This document shows, piece after piece, positions 8,576-18,452 of a stretch of DNA of 64,000 nt. This DNA comes from an uncultured Rubritalea sp. GTDB taxonomy: Bacteria > Verrucomicrobiota > Verrucomicrobiia > Verrucomicrobiales > Akkermansiaceae. A program made the translations under genes and the position numbers. The notes beneath the pieces are model-generated. The model was not told where the DNA came from. It made no database searches and saw nothing but the letters and a program-made list of their open reading frames with translations. Every line of letters begins with the position of its first letter. Positions within the stretch are counted from its first letter, which is position 1. The stretch spans positions 1 through 64,000 of the forward strand of contig CALAJT010000013.1 in NCBI GenBank assembly GCA_937923145.1, in the 5' to 3' direction.

Positions 8576-11170
8576 TTACTTCTTGGGAGCTTTCTTCGCT
8601 GCCTTTTTAGCCGCTTTTTTTACGGTCTTCTTAGCTGCTTTCTTGGCTACTTTTTTCTTAGCGCCCTTCTTCGCTTCACGTGGTGGGAAGTCGAATACTG
8701 GTCGGCTAGCTTTGTAGTCGTAGAGTAGGTGAGCTTTGAATGGACGCTTAGTTCTGTTAGAGATAAATTCCGTCATTAAAGAACTTTTCTCTCCGCTGAA
8801 CATGAGTAGAGCGTCTTCTGCTGAGACTGGTTGCTGGAGGAGAATCTTAGATATTTTGACTCCTTTTTCTTCCTTTTTTGTCTTCAGTTCAGGGACACGG
8901 TAGAATTTCTCAGTCTGGTAAGCTGTGTATTCTTTGTCGTCATACTTGAACTTACCGATGATCTTTTCATCTGTTAGCTCTTCGTCTTCGTCTTCATCGT
9001 TACCGAAGTCGAAGGCGACTTTGAACTTCTTATCGAGCACAAGAGCTGCTTCAAATGGCTTGTTAAAGCGTGATTTGAATCCCTCTAGTGGTCCGACCAT
9101 TCCTTTGGAGAATAGTTCGTTAGCCTCTTTCTCTTCGAGTAGGCGGCTAGCAATGTGCTTACCCATACGGAAGTCACACTCTAGTTCATGACACTCATAA
9201 GTGGCATCAGTTTGCTTGAGAGTTGGTGCCTGACATTTAGGGCATGGTGCCTTGATGTCTGGGAAAACTTTGTTTTTGAGATGTTCTGCACGTTTCTTCG
9301 CTTTATCTACGATCTCTTCAGTGAAGTTTATCACTTCCTGCATGAAGTCCTTCCGGCTGAGTTTACCTTGCTCCATTTGGCGGAGCTTATATTCCCATTC
9401 GCCAGTCATTGTAGCAGATGTTAGAGTGTCTACTCCGAAACCGTTGAGGGTATCGATGAGGCGCAGTCCGTTAGCAGTCACGTGAATATCACGACCATCA
9501 CGAAGGATGTATTTCTGTCTTAGTAGTGCTTCAATAATAGATGCGCGTGTAGCTGGAGTTCCGAGTCCTCGCTCAGCCATTGCTTCGCGGAGTTCCTCGT
9601 CATCAATAGTCTTGCCTGCTCCTTCCATAGCGGAGAGGAGAGTGGCTTCGTTAAATCTTGCTGGTGGTCTAGTCTCATCGTCCTTGACTTCGACGTGATC
9701 GACACTCGCATCTTCACCTTCATTTACTGGGCAAAGCTCATCTTTACCAGCGGCTACTCCTATTTGTCTGCCATAGACTTCTAGGAATCCAGGGTCGACG
9801 AGGATCTTACCAGTAGTTAGGAAAGTGTCAGCTTCATTTCCGTGATCTACGGTAGTAAGTCTGCGAGTGTTCTCGAAGACTGCGGATGGATAGAAGACGG
9901 AGAGGAAGCGCTTACAAACCAAGTCGAAGAGCTTAGCTTCATCTGCAGATAACTTTACAAATCGGCCAGTAGGGATAATCGCAAAGTGATCAGAAATCTT
10001 TGAGTTATTGAAGATACGCTTAGTAGGAACCATCAATTTCTTACTGATGATGTGCTTCGCATAAGGAGCTAGTGGAGCGTGATCCTTAGAGATAGAGCTG
10101 ATAGTAGAGTTTACTTCGCTGACGTAATCTTCTGGAAGATAACGCGAGTCAGTTCTTGGGTAAGTGAGCATCTTATGGCGCTCATAGAGTGCCTGAGCGA
10201 TACGTAGGGTATTACGTGCGGAGAATCCGAATCTGCTAGATGCTTCACGTTGTAGAGTAGTGAGATCGTAGAGTTGTCCTGGCGCTTGTTTAGTAGGCTT
10301 CTTAGTCTCAGTCACGGTGCCGGTCTTGCCTGTGCAGCGCTCGGCGATCTTGTCTGCGATGGATTTTTCCCAGATACGCTCAGCTCTCGCGTGGGCATTG
10401 TCCGGGTCTTTCTTAAATTCTGTATCGATCCAGCGACCTGCATATTCACCAGCAGACACTGAAAAATCAGCGTGAACTTCAGAATACGGAGTCGACTCAA
10501 ACGCACGGATTTCCTTCTCACGTTTCGCTAGAATGGCAAGTGTAGGAGTCTGAACACGTCCAGCAGATGTGATGTTGAATCCACCGTGACGCGAGCGGAA
10601 ACAAGTAAGAGCACGAGTGGAGTTTAGTCCCACGAGCCAGTCTGACTCAGAGCGGCATTTGGCAGCATCGCCGAGATCTTTCATTTCTTCAGCGGTGCGC
10701 ATCTTGCCCCAGGCTTCGAGGATCGCATTGTTAGTCATCGACTGCATCCAAAGACGGGTCACAGGCTTTTCGACTTTTCCTAACTCTAAAATATAGTTGA
10801 AGATGAGTTCACCCTCACGACCGGCATCACAAGCATTCACGATAGCGGATACGTCTTTACGTCTAGCTAATTTTAGCACCTGCTTCAGACGAGACTCAGA
10901 TTGCTCGATAGGCTGAAGTTCGAATTTCTTTGGCACAGCTGGCAGCACGTCAAACTTCCAAGGGAGATTCTTACCGTTAGGTCCTGTAGGCATTTTCAGC
11001 TCTACTAGGTGACCCACTGCAGAGGTGATTACATGGGTATCGTTCTCAAAATAATAATCGCGTCCTTTCCCTTTCTTTTCAAACTTCCCAACATTGGGAG
11101 CTTTTGCTAGCGACTTAGAGAGATCGGTAGCTACGGATGGTTTTTCTGCGATGATGAGAGTCTTTGACAT
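8576..11170 (-). CDS. topB: DNA topoisomerase III (type IA) with lysine-rich tail
   Basis: An 864-residue type IA topoisomerase that relaxes or decatenates DNA through a transient 5'-phosphotyrosine. The N-terminal Toprim domain has IIAEKPSVA at 6-14 and the acidic DAGREGE at 115-121. The active-site Tyr is in TYPRTDSRY near residue 337. A zinc ribbon (CPKC, then a second Cys pair) near residues 650-680 is followed by small C-terminal topoisomerase-type repeats. The last 35-40 residues are an alanine/lysine tail with AAKK-type repeats like histone H1, which probably binds DNA non-specifically. The RpoD of this window carries the same kind of extension. The gene converges on the ArgA-like gene. 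Confidence 0.92.
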   Translation of the reverse strand: MSKTLIIAEKPSVATDLSKSLAKAPNVGKFEKKGKGRDYYFENDTHVITSAVGHLVELKMPTGPNGKNLPWKFDVLPAVPKKFELQPIEQSESRLKQVLKLARRKDVSAIVNACDAGREGELIFNYILELGKVEKPVTRLWMQSMTNNAILEAWGKMRTAEEMKDLGDAAKCRSESDWLVGLNSTRALTCFRSRHGGFNITSAGRVQTPTLAILAKREKEIRAFESTPYSEVHADFSVSAGEYAGRWIDTEFKKDPDNAHARAERIWEKSIADKIAERCTGKTGTVTETKKPTKQAPGQLYDLTTLQREASSRFGFSARNTLRIAQALYERHKMLTYPRTDSRYLPEDYVSEVNSTISSISKDHAPLAPYAKHIISKKLMVPTKRIFNNSKISDHFAIIPTGRFVKLSADEAKLFDLVCKRFLSVFYPSAVFENTRRLTTVDHGNEADTFLTTGKILVDPGFLEVYGRQIGVAAGKDELCPVNEGEDASVDHVEVKDDETRPPARFNEATLLSAMEGAGKTIDDEELREAMAERGLGTPATRASIIEALLRQKYILRDGRDIHVTANGLRLIDTLNGFGVDTLTSATMTGEWEYKLRQMEQGKLSRKDFMQEVINFTEEIVDKAKKRAEHLKNKVFPDIKAPCPKCQAPTLKQTDATYECHELECDFRMGKHIASRLLEEKEANELFSKGMVGPLEGFKSRFNKPFEAALVLDKKFKVAFDFGNDEDEDEELTDEKIIGKFKYDDKEYTAYQTEKFYRVPELKTKKEEKGVKISKILLQQPVSAEDALLMFSGEKSSLMTEFISNRTKRPFKAHLLYDYKASRPVFDFPPREAKKGAKKKVAKKAAKKTVKKAAKKAAKKAPKK

Positions 11171-11332
11171 GGTTAAGCTTGAGTTAAGGCGGATTTAGGG
11201 ATTTGGAAAGGGAAATTTTCTTGTGAGTGCTAATTATAGAGGGATCAGTCATTATAATGATAGTTTCCCGATTATAAAATGAGGCGGTAGTTGTAGTGGA
11301 TGGATCGCTGGAAATGGGTGTATAGTTTAATC

Positions 11333-11584
11333 ATGACAGATAAAATTTACGACATTGAGACGGAGGTCTTATTCAGTAAACCTAATCAGAAATCAGAGAT
11401 TAAGACTAAACTTCCATCAATATTACTAGTGCTCACAGCGTTGGCGGTAGTAGTTTGTTTGTTGGCGCTTAGCTTTTTCTTGATTAAAGTATTCTTTAAA
11501 TTATTGGGATATATACTCGTAGCAGCTCTAATTTACTATGTAGGACGGGCGATTTATAGATTATTAAAACAACATGGAAAATAA
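11333..11584 (+). CDS. Small membrane protein of unknown function
   Basis: An 83-residue protein starting MTDKIYD, with a polar N terminus of about 30 residues and then two closely spaced hydrophobic segments. I do not recognise a family. The start at 11333 is preferred because TATAGT ends 6 nt before it, the leaderless arrangement seen at other genes here. An in-frame ATG at 11300 would add 11 residues. The stop codon overlaps the next start by one base (TAATG), so the two genes are translationally coupled. Confidence 0.5.
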   Translation: MTDKIYDIETEVLFSKPNQKSEIKTKLPSILLVLTALAVVVCLLALSFFLIKVFFKLLGYILVAALIYYVGRAIYRLLKQHGK

Positions 11585-12012
11585 TGCATAAATTTAAACG
11601 CTACGGATTTCAGTTAAACGATCCTGGAAAAGATCCTGATCAGAAATTTGTGCGTCATGGTGTTGGAGTCCCTGTTAGATTTACTGAGACTCCATCTAGA
11701 AAAAGACTTAAAAAAATTCTTAGCTTTTTGGGAATGATTTGCTTCAGTTGTATGCTGGCTGTTATACCTGTGGCCGTATGTGATGCTCTTGGATGGGTGA
11801 ATGAGACTATTATGGGTGTGTTGGGCTGTATTCTAGTAGTAGTGATTTTCATCTCTCACCTAGGATTTTTCTTTGAAATGGTGGTAGACGCCAGTGGGAG
11901 AAATTGGTTTGCAAAAAGCGCTACGATGCTATGGGTTTATTTATTTGGAGCATGTTTACTAGGAACAGGATGGCATCTGATTAAGCTAGTTTTCGGCATT
12001 GATGGCAATTGA
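11584..12012 (+). CDS. Membrane protein of unknown function
   Basis: A 142-residue protein with a basic N-terminal region of about 45 residues and three hydrophobic segments (about 48-70, 77-97 and 112-135). No family was recognised. It overlaps the preceding small membrane protein gene by one base and runs to within about 30 bp of the preferred pyrF start, so the three genes and recF probably share a transcript. Confidence 0.55.
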   Translation: MHKFKRYGFQLNDPGKDPDQKFVRHGVGVPVRFTETPSRKRLKKILSFLGMICFSCMLAVIPVAVCDALGWVNETIMGVLGCILVVVIFISHLGFFFEMVVDASGRNWFAKSATMLWVYLFGACLLGTGWHLIKLVFGIDGN

Positions 12013-12043
12013 CAAATCTCTGGCTAAAGTCACAATTTGCACC

Positions 12044-12829
12044 ATGCGCTATAGCGATAAATTACAGAAAAGATTAGTTGAAACAGGATCGAGACTTTGC
12101 GTAGGGTTAGACCCTCGTCCAGATCAAACAGCAGGGGGGATTGAGGCCGTGCCTGAGTTTTTGAAGCGTGTGGTGAATGAGACTTGGGAGCATGCAGCAG
12201 CATTTAAGCCGAACATGGCATACTTCGAGGCGATGGGGATACGTGGGTTAGAAATTTTAGAAGAGCTTCTAGGGCAAATGCCAAAAGAGGTACCAATCAT
12301 TCTCGATGCCAAGCGCTCGGATATTGGTGAGACACAGAAGTATTACGCTAAGAGCTATTTTGAAAACTGGAATGTCGATGCAGTGACACTAAATCCATTC
12401 TTAGGCTATGATACGCTTGAGCCATTTCTGGACTGGGAAGGAAAGGCGATCTATGTTCTTGCGGTAACATCTAATCCTGGAAGCGCAGACATTATGCGTC
12501 AGAAAGTAGGTAACCGTTACGTCTTCGAGCTAGTGCAAGACATCGCTGTGCGTGCAAAGAAAGAAGGCAGAAAAACTGATGTAGGAATGGTAGTAGGACT
12601 CACTAATGCGAGCGCAGAAGTGCTAGAGCGAGTGCAAGATTTTCCACTTTTAATCCCAGGTCTAGGTGCCCAAGGCGGCGACCTGAGCAACATGGTAAAC
12701 GGCTCACGTACCGCTCCAGACACCATAAATGTCTCTCGCGGAATTACTGCTAAGGAGATGGACAAGAGCTTTTCTAAAAAGGCGAAAGAATGGGCAGATA
12801 AAATCTCAGCAGCTTACCCAGTCTCTTAG
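12044..12829 (+). CDS. pyrF: Orotidine 5'-phosphate decarboxylase, type 2
   Basis: Catalyses the last step of de novo UMP synthesis, decarboxylation of OMP to UMP. Motifs of the type 2 (longer) branch are LCVGLDPRPDQ near the N terminus, the catalytic DAKRSDIGET (Lys flanked by Asp), VTLNPFLGYDT, and the phosphate-binding GLGAQGGDL. The frame stays open upstream to a TTG at 11999 and an ATG at 12002, but these overlap the previous gene, and the family begins at MRYSDKLQKR, so ATG 12044 is chosen (261 residues). recF follows after 10 nt. Confidence 0.9.
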   Translation: MRYSDKLQKRLVETGSRLCVGLDPRPDQTAGGIEAVPEFLKRVVNETWEHAAAFKPNMAYFEAMGIRGLEILEELLGQMPKEVPIILDAKRSDIGETQKYYAKSYFENWNVDAVTLNPFLGYDTLEPFLDWEGKAIYVLAVTSNPGSADIMRQKVGNRYVFELVQDIAVRAKKEGRKTDVGMVVGLTNASAEVLERVQDFPLLIPGLGAQGGDLSNMVNGSRTAPDTINVSRGITAKEMDKSFSKKAKEWADKISAAYPVS

Positions 12830-12839
12830 CGAGTAAGAT

Positions 12840-13910
12840 ATGTTAGATTCCCTTCGACTACAGAATTTCAGGTGCTTTGAAGCATTAGCGGTAGAGTTAG
12901 AGGGTGAATGTACCTTGTTCGTAGGAGATAATGCACAGGGCAAGACGTCGATTCTAGAAGCCGTCTGTGTGTTATTAAGATTAGGATCACCACGTGCTAA
13001 GAGAATGCAGCCGATGGTGAAATTTGATACTGATGGCTACGGTATCGCAGGTGAATTCATAGACAACTCTGATGAGCGGACTCTCCAAGTCCGCTTCGGT
13101 AAAGCCTCTAGAGGAAAAGTAGTCACAGTAGTAGATGGCGAAGAACTTGGGACGCAAAGTGAATACCTCCAGTCGAGCGGATTAGTCGTCTGGATGGGGA
13201 ATGAAGATCTTGAACTAGTCCGAGGCAGCGGGGGAGTGAGGAGACATTATTTAGACTTCCTCTGCTCACAAATTAATCCTACCTATCGCTCAGCTTTGGC
13301 TAGATATCGAAGAGTTCTGAAGGCCAGGAATTTACTACTTAAGGATGGAGCAAAACGCGACCAAGAAATTAATGCATACGGAGAATTACTCATCGAGTAT
13401 GGCGATCTGTTAGGTTCTGTTAGAGAGAGGATGGTGGCTGATTTACTACCAAAAACAGCTGAAGCACAGGTGACGATCAGTGGTAAATCTGAACAGCTAG
13501 GACTCGAATACATCTCAGGCTCAAGTGGCGACATGAGAACAGCTCTAGACGCAAGCTACGAGAGTGAGAGAAGGCAGCGCCAAACAATCGCTGGACCACA
13601 CCGTGATGAAGTGAAAATTACAATCAACGGAATGCCTGCGATAGACTATGCCAGTGAGGGGCAACAGCGCACCATCGCCCTGGCCCTGAAGCTAGCCCAA
13701 GGCGAAGCTCTGCGAGAGCAGGGCAGTAAAACGCCTATTTTTCTATTAGATGATATCTTCGGCGAGCTGGATTCCAAACGGCGCAATGCCCTGATGACTG
13801 CTCTTCCAGCAGATGCTCAGAAGCTGATAACAACTACTAATGTCGATTGGCTACAAGATGAATTTTCTGAATGGCGAAGACATACTGTAGAGGATGGAAA
13901 GATCAGCTAG
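12840..13910 (+). CDS. recF: DNA replication and repair protein RecF
   Basis: A 356-residue SMC-like ATPase that, with RecO and RecR, loads RecA at gapped DNA. It has the N-terminal LRLQNFRCFE, the Walker A loop GDNAQGKTS at about 30-38, the ABC-type signature region around ASEGQQRT, and Walker B ending in IFLLDDIFGELD. Length is normal. It lies directly behind pyrF rather than in the common dnaA-dnaN-recF arrangement. The 3' end is convergent with the histidine kinase gene 12 bp away. Confidence 0.93.
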   Translation: MLDSLRLQNFRCFEALAVELEGECTLFVGDNAQGKTSILEAVCVLLRLGSPRAKRMQPMVKFDTDGYGIAGEFIDNSDERTLQVRFGKASRGKVVTVVDGEELGTQSEYLQSSGLVVWMGNEDLELVRGSGGVRRHYLDFLCSQINPTYRSALARYRRVLKARNLLLKDGAKRDQEINAYGELLIEYGDLLGSVRERMVADLLPKTAEAQVTISGKSEQLGLEYISGSSGDMRTALDASYESERRQRQTIAGPHRDEVKITINGMPAIDYASEGQQRTIALALKLAQGEALREQGSKTPIFLLDDIFGELDSKRRNALMTALPADAQKLITTTNVDWLQDEFSEWRRHTVEDGKIS

Positions 13911-13922
13911 AGAGTGACTATT

Positions 13923-15902
13923 TTAGACCTTCGGTAAAGTCAGTTGGAAGCAGGCTCCAGATGTATCTTTGCTGGTGAAGACAGTGAGATCACCTTTCAT
14001 AGCTCGTGCTAGACGTTTGCAGAGAGCTAGTCCTAGACCTACGCCGGGCTTAGTGTCAGCGGCTTCTTTCGCAGATTTGTGGAATGGTCTGAAGAGGCGT
14101 TTGCTTTCCTTGGCGTCGACTCCTGGACCTTCATCGCAAACTTGGAAAATGAATGATTTTCGGCTGCTTATGATCTTAACGTCGATTTGATCTCCGTAGA
14201 CCTCTCCAGAGGCATATTTACAAGCATTATCGATGAGGTTAAAGATGATTTGTTCAACTGCAGTGGTGTCTACATGGATAGCCTGTTCTCCTATATCAGA
14301 GGTGTAAATGATGTTGATGAGCATCAGGTCTTCACTGGCTCGCTCGCTGAGTCGTGATTCCATTCTGCTCATTAGATTAGAGATACTGATGCTCTCGATC
14401 TTCGCCTTGGCGTTGCCTTTCTCTATTTGTGAATAAGAGAGAACATTATCTACTAAATGAGTGAGTCGATCAGCCTCATGTTTAAGAGTGCCTAGGTAGC
14501 TTTGGCGCTTCTCTTCCTCGCGCACCATTCCAGATGCGAGTAGGTCAGAATAGAGGCGGAAGGTAGTCAGTGGTGTACGCAGCTCGTGAGTTACTGATGA
14601 GACGAATGACGCTCTACGCTCGGACATATTAATCACGCTACGAAGCATGAAAAAGCTCGCTAGAATTGCAAAAAACGCGCCTAACCAAGCTAAGCCTATC
14701 GGACCATTGAAATAGCTAATAGTGTTAGTACTAAGACTTTTAAATTCATTTGTTTGGAGTCGTAGCGGGAGCTTTACCATAGTTCGGTAGCCGCTTTGTG
14801 TTTTTAGCACCGAGAGGAATTGATCGAAATTCTGCTCTACTGGCAAGAGTTTAGCATCTGGAAAGAGGTCTTCGATTTCGGCTAATAATTTGGCTATGAG
14901 TTTTTCAGAATTAATCCACACACCTTGCACTAAATCGCCACTAGGTTCAGAAACTTTACGCACTAACATTAGCTCACTATTGATCCAAACAGGGGTAAAT
15001 GGAGTAGAAAATGGTTCTTCTAACAGATTTGTATTTGGTTTACTGGATGAAGCGTTATTAAGAGGCTGTGCCTTTATCGTTTTGATCTCTTTTGCTTTCC
15101 TAGCAGTCTTCTGCTTTAACTTGCTCTTTTTCTCTTGCTGGATTTGCTGCTTAAGCTCCCAGGAATCTTTTTTAGATGATTTAATCCGAGACATCGACTT
15201 GGCTCGGACGTTCTTATCTTGAAGAGAAAAATTGGCTTGTGTCTCGGGAGTGTTTTTTCTTTGCACAGCAACTTTGTCTAGTTCCTGTCCTTTATAACTG
15301 AAGTTGTTATCTTGAGCGTGATCTTCCTTGCTGGCTAGCTGTGCAGCGGCCCATTGCTCTAGAGATACTTGAGCTACAGCAAAGGTCAGTGATTTGAAAT
15401 CTGAACCAGGTGCTAGCTGGCTTGTTGTCTGAGAGGCTTTCTCTGCTAGAATACTTTCTAGTTTTTTAAGCTTCATTTTATTGCCAAAATTATCAGCATC
15501 ATCGATGCCATTTCGCGTTAAATAGCCAGAGTTATAGACCTGTGGAGAAATGATTGCAGAGTCATTCTGCGGAACGATATTCCAGTAAAGATTTGTGGTT
15601 TCTGGTGAGTTATAATAAAGTCTATTTGCTTGATTCTTAAGTGATCGGTCAGGTAATGGGAGCATCTCAGGATTATTAAATTCATAAACCGAGCGCTCGT
15701 CTTCTTCTTGGATCATAGAAGCGGCAAGAGTATCCATGCGCCACATGGCGACACGGATACGACCTTGTTTATCAGCCTCGTAAGCGTTCGCTATCTGAGT
15801 GCGATCTTTCTGGACTAGGCGGTAGGTAACGATGCCCAGAGCAGTGATGATAATCATGGCGCAGAACGCTGCGATCACCCAGATAGTGGAAGTCTTATTC
15901 AT
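13923..15902 (-). CDS. Membrane sensor histidine kinase
   Basis: A 659-residue HK with a membrane segment at about 8-28, a periplasmic domain of about 370 residues, and a second membrane segment near 400-420. The catalytic core follows: the H box SVTHELRTPLT, then N, G1 (DEGPGVD) and G2 (GVGLGLALCKRL) boxes. The sensory domain is unusual. It holds a lysine/glutamine-rich, probably extended stretch around residues 235-280 between two more ordinary folded parts. The signal is unknown. It lies 19 nt downstream of its response regulator on the same strand. Confidence 0.9.
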   Translation of the reverse strand: MNKTSTIWVIAAFCAMIIITALGIVTYRLVQKDRTQIANAYEADKQGRIRVAMWRMDTLAASMIQEEDERSVYEFNNPEMLPLPDRSLKNQANRLYYNSPETTNLYWNIVPQNDSAIISPQVYNSGYLTRNGIDDADNFGNKMKLKKLESILAEKASQTTSQLAPGSDFKSLTFAVAQVSLEQWAAAQLASKEDHAQDNNFSYKGQELDKVAVQRKNTPETQANFSLQDKNVRAKSMSRIKSSKKDSWELKQQIQQEKKSKLKQKTARKAKEIKTIKAQPLNNASSSKPNTNLLEEPFSTPFTPVWINSELMLVRKVSEPSGDLVQGVWINSEKLIAKLLAEIEDLFPDAKLLPVEQNFDQFLSVLKTQSGYRTMVKLPLRLQTNEFKSLSTNTISYFNGPIGLAWLGAFFAILASFFMLRSVINMSERRASFVSSVTHELRTPLTTFRLYSDLLASGMVREEEKRQSYLGTLKHEADRLTHLVDNVLSYSQIEKGNAKAKIESISISNLMSRMESRLSERASEDLMLINIIYTSDIGEQAIHVDTTAVEQIIFNLIDNACKYASGEVYGDQIDVKIISSRKSFIFQVCDEGPGVDAKESKRLFRPFHKSAKEAADTKPGVGLGLALCKRLARAMKGDLTVFTSKDTSGACFQLTLPKV

Positions 15903-15921
15903 TAGAAATGATGTGCTTTAT

Positions 15922-16611
15922 TTAAGAAGCGATCATGTAGCCTTTACCTCGCACTGTTTGTAGAATGCTCTGATTATCGTCTCTGAGTTTAGAGCGTAGA
16001 TGTGCGATGTGCATATCGATAGTGCGGGTGGAAATCCCCTTTGGATCTAAGTTCCAGACTTGGCGTAAAATCTCATCACGTGCGATAGCTCTACCGGAGT
16101 TTGAAACTAGATAGTGGAGCAGATCAGTTTCTTTATCAGATAGATCTTCCTTTGTGTTGTCTGAGGCGTAGAGAATCTCTCTTCGGGAAAAACTTGCTTT
16201 CCCGCTACCGAAATCAAATTCTTCAACCTGAGGTGCGCGCTCAGTAGTGCGGCGTAATACTGCATCGACACGAGCAAGTAGTTCGCGAACGCTGAAAGGC
16301 TTAACGATGTAGTCATCGGCCCCCATTTTCAGGCCTTTCACACGATCTGCTTCTTCTCCACGAGCGGAGAGTATGATCACTGGCTGACCTGGGCGGTTGC
16401 GTTTCAGCGCTTCTAGAACTTCGAAGCCACTATGGTGTGGCATCACAAGGTCTAGCAGGAGTAGATTATATTGGGTGGACAGAGCGTAGTTCATGGCTTG
16501 CCTTCCATCTTGAGCTGCCATTACCTGGTAGCCTGAGAATGAAAGAGCATCGACTACTCCCTGCCTTACAGCTGGGTCGTCTTCAGCGACTAGTATCGTA
16601 GGATTATTCAT
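15922..16611 (-). CDS. OmpR/PhoB-family response regulator
   Basis: A 229-residue two-domain regulator. The receiver domain has the acidic pair EDD near residues 10-12, phospho-acceptor Asp in LLLDLVMP (about residue 55), and the conserved Lys in YIVKPFS. The C-terminal winged-helix domain ends in TVRGKGYMI, typical of OmpR/PhoB. It is the first gene of an operon with the histidine kinase and presumably its phosphorylation partner. The regulon cannot be told from the sequence. Confidence 0.92.
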   Translation of the reverse strand: MNNPTILVAEDDPAVRQGVVDALSFSGYQVMAAQDGRQAMNYALSTQYNLLLLDLVMPHHSGFEVLEALKRNRPGQPVIILSARGEEADRVKGLKMGADDYIVKPFSVRELLARVDAVLRRTTERAPQVEEFDFGSGKASFSRREILYASDNTKEDLSDKETDLLHYLVSNSGRAIARDEILRQVWNLDPKGISTRTIDMHIAHLRSKLRDDNQSILQTVRGKGYMIAS

Positions 16612-16690
16612 GGTGTGATAGTATCATAGCCATAGAATCCAGTCCAGATTGTAAAGAGGTTGTAAATTCGATCTTTTTTTTAAAATAAAA

Positions 16691-16719
16691 TCCCTTGTGA
16701 TCTAAGTAATCACAAGGGA
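16691..16719 (-). terminator. Rho-independent terminator of the DUF1508 gene
   Basis: TCCCTTGTGAT (16691-16701) pairs perfectly with ATCACAAGGGA (16709-16719) around a 7-nt loop. On the minus strand the hairpin is followed by TTTTATTTT, fitting termination after the gene ending at 16756. Confidence 0.8.
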
Positions 16720-16755
16720 AATAGAGTGTTTAATCTGCTTAAATAAACTGTAAAA

Positions 16756-17085
16756 CTAGGCGACGAGATCTCTCACTCGTGCATTTGCTACGTTGTTACC
16801 TACAGAGATGACACCGTTTTTTAGTCCACTCTCAGATTTATACATCTGACTTTGTCCTATAATCTGACCATTTGCAGATCTCAATACGAAGAACTTTCGT
16901 CCGTCGGCTGATTCTTTGAGTTCATACATGCGCTCTACTCTGCCATTTGACTGTACTGATGCGACACCGTTTTCACAGCTAGCTTTGTCTTTATAAGCTT
17001 GTCCAGTTAGTATGATCTGTCCGTTTGCTGCTTTGAGTCGGTAATGGAATTTCTTGGTTTTTTCACTTTGGTATATTTCAAACAT
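16756..17085 (-). CDS. DUF1508 (YegP-like) tandem-repeat protein
   Basis: A 109-residue protein made of two copies of the DUF1508/YegP unit. Each contains an FRLKAANGQII-type strand followed by a turn and a helix with GxxSV, seen here as FHYRLKAANGQI...NGVASV and FFVLRSANGQI...NGVISV. The biochemical role of the family is not established; members are short beta-rich proteins found widely in bacteria. The gene has its own terminator. About 75 bp upstream is a promoter motif that is repeated, with identical spacing, in front of the envelope module gene ending at 27483. This suggests co-regulation, perhaps by an ECF sigma factor. Confidence 0.85.
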   Translation of the reverse strand: MFEIYQSEKTKKFHYRLKAANGQIILTGQAYKDKASCENGVASVQSNGRVERMYELKESADGRKFFVLRSANGQIIGQSQMYKSESGLKNGVISVGNNVANARVRDLVA

Positions 17086-17160
17086 AATATTTATTCGTTG
17101 TTAATAAGTTATCTATGGATAAAAGGGCCTCTCTTTTACAGGATTACTCCTCCCTTTGCC

Positions 17161-17193
17161 TATATAGACAGCCGTTCTCAACGAAAAGTCACA
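17161..17193 (-). promoter_or_regulatory. ECF-like promoter motif, copy A
   Basis: Read on the minus strand this is TGTGACTTTTCGTTG, 10 nt, then TCTATATA. A second copy at 27521-27553 has the same two blocks at exactly the same distance. Counting from GACTT to TCTA gives a 17-nt spacer. This resembles the GGAACTT/TCTRA layout of extracytoplasmic-function sigma promoters more than sigma70. It lies about 75 bp before the DUF1508 start. Confidence 0.55.
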
Positions 17194-17209
17194 TTGTATA
17201 TACAATTTC

Positions 17210-18346
17210 TTATTCGACTATTTTAAATATCGATCCCCAGTGATGGCTTAGCATGTACATTTCTCCTTGTGGATCTAGCGCGAATGAGCTGATACTAGGG
17301 ATTGTTTTACCTTTAGCCTGGAGTGTGTCATTCCAATTTTTGTGCTCTGTGGCTTTGCCATTTTTATAAATGAACGACCAGATATTAGATTTAGCATAGT
17401 CTGAGAAAAAGTATTGTCCCTGAAGTTCTTGGATTTTACCGCGATAGACATACCCCCCTGTAATAGAGAGTCCATCTTTGCGATTGTATTCATGCACTGG
17501 ATCTATGTTATTCTTAGGGCGGTCTCCAGCGATGTCTTTCTTAGGGGTAGGATGATTAGCTTCCCTGAGTCTCCAGCCGAAGTTAGCTCCCGCTAGATCA
17601 TCTATGTCTACGGCATTCACTTCTTCATGAGCATTCTGACCTACATCGGCGATGTAGAATGTATTACTATCCCAAGCACATCTCCATGGGTTACGTAGAC
17701 CGATAGAAAGAATCTCTGGCTTACCTATAGCATTCATTTTCTCGTTATAATTTCCATTAGGAATTTTATATCCAGTCTTGCCAGATACATCTATACGTAG
17801 AAGTTTTCCGAGTAGATAATCTAGGTCTTGAGCTCGTGCTTTAGGGTCATTAGCAGCTCCTCCATCTCCTGTACCTATGTAGAGCATTCCATCTGGTCCG
17901 AAGCCAAGCCAGCCACCATTATGATTTCCAAAATCTTGTTTGAACCCAAGAAGCTTCTCCTCCTTGATATCATCTCTACTATTCATGGTAAATCTAGAAA
18001 TGACCGTGTTTCCCTGGAGGTCAATGTAGTTTAAATAAAATCTATTATCATTATCAAAATTTGGTGAAAAGGCGATTCCTAAGAGTCCCTGCTCATTTGA
18101 CTTCGAGCGTACCTTCTTAGTAATATCGAGCAGCGGTTTCTCTATCAATTCACCCTTCTGTCTATCGTAGAGTCGCACTCTACCAGGCTGTTCCAGTATA
18201 TATAGGAAGTCGGAGCTTCCCTTCGGAGCTGCCATATCAGTCGGTCGTTTCAGACCATCAGTAAGTTTCTCTGCACGCGGCGCAGCTATAAGTGTAGTGG
18301 CAGTAGTTAGCAATGACAGGGTTAGGCTAGTAATAGTAAGTTTCAT
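17210..18346 (-). CDS. Secreted PQQ-type glucose/sorbosone dehydrogenase-like beta-propeller
   Basis: A 378-residue periplasmic protein of the GSDH family (soluble glucose dehydrogenase/Yli-type aldose dehydrogenases), which oxidise sugars with PQQ. An N-terminal signal peptide (about residues 1-21) is followed by propeller-blade motifs such as EQPGRVRLYD, GLLGIAFSPNF, YIGTGDGGAANDP, LRNPWRCAWD and ADVGQNAHEEVN. Start ATG 18346 is chosen because it gives a clean signal peptide and TTATAC lies 8 nt upstream. The frame extends to 18376. The true substrate and PQQ use are inferred from the family only. Confidence 0.85.
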   Translation of the reverse strand: MKLTITSLTLSLLTTATTLIAAPRAEKLTDGLKRPTDMAAPKGSSDFLYILEQPGRVRLYDRQKGELIEKPLLDITKKVRSKSNEQGLLGIAFSPNFDNDNRFYLNYIDLQGNTVISRFTMNSRDDIKEEKLLGFKQDFGNHNGGWLGFGPDGMLYIGTGDGGAANDPKARAQDLDYLLGKLLRIDVSGKTGYKIPNGNYNEKMNAIGKPEILSIGLRNPWRCAWDSNTFYIADVGQNAHEEVNAVDIDDLAGANFGWRLREANHPTPKKDIAGDRPKNNIDPVHEYNRKDGLSITGGYVYRGKIQELQGQYFFSDYAKSNIWSFIYKNGKATEHKNWNDTLQAKGKTIPSISSFALDPQGEMYMLSHHWGSIFKIVE

Positions 18347-18418
18347 AATGTTGTGTATAACAACATAAAATAGCATATTATAGATGCTTCGCTAACGAAA
18401 AATTTGGGATTAATCTTA

Positions 18419-18447
18419 TTGAAGCTAGCTACAGAACTGATTAAATA
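18419..18447 (+). promoter_or_regulatory. Promoter of the FAD monooxygenase gene
   Basis: TTGAAG (18419-18424), a 17-bp spacer and TAAATA (18442-18447). The -10 ends 5 nt before the GTG at 18453, predicting a leaderless message and supporting the GTG start. Confidence 0.6.
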
Positions 18448-18452
18448 TTTGA

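Noticed and set aside
9507-9723. Small frames within topB on both strands
   Set aside because: They lie entirely inside a well-supported topB and show only its shadow composition.
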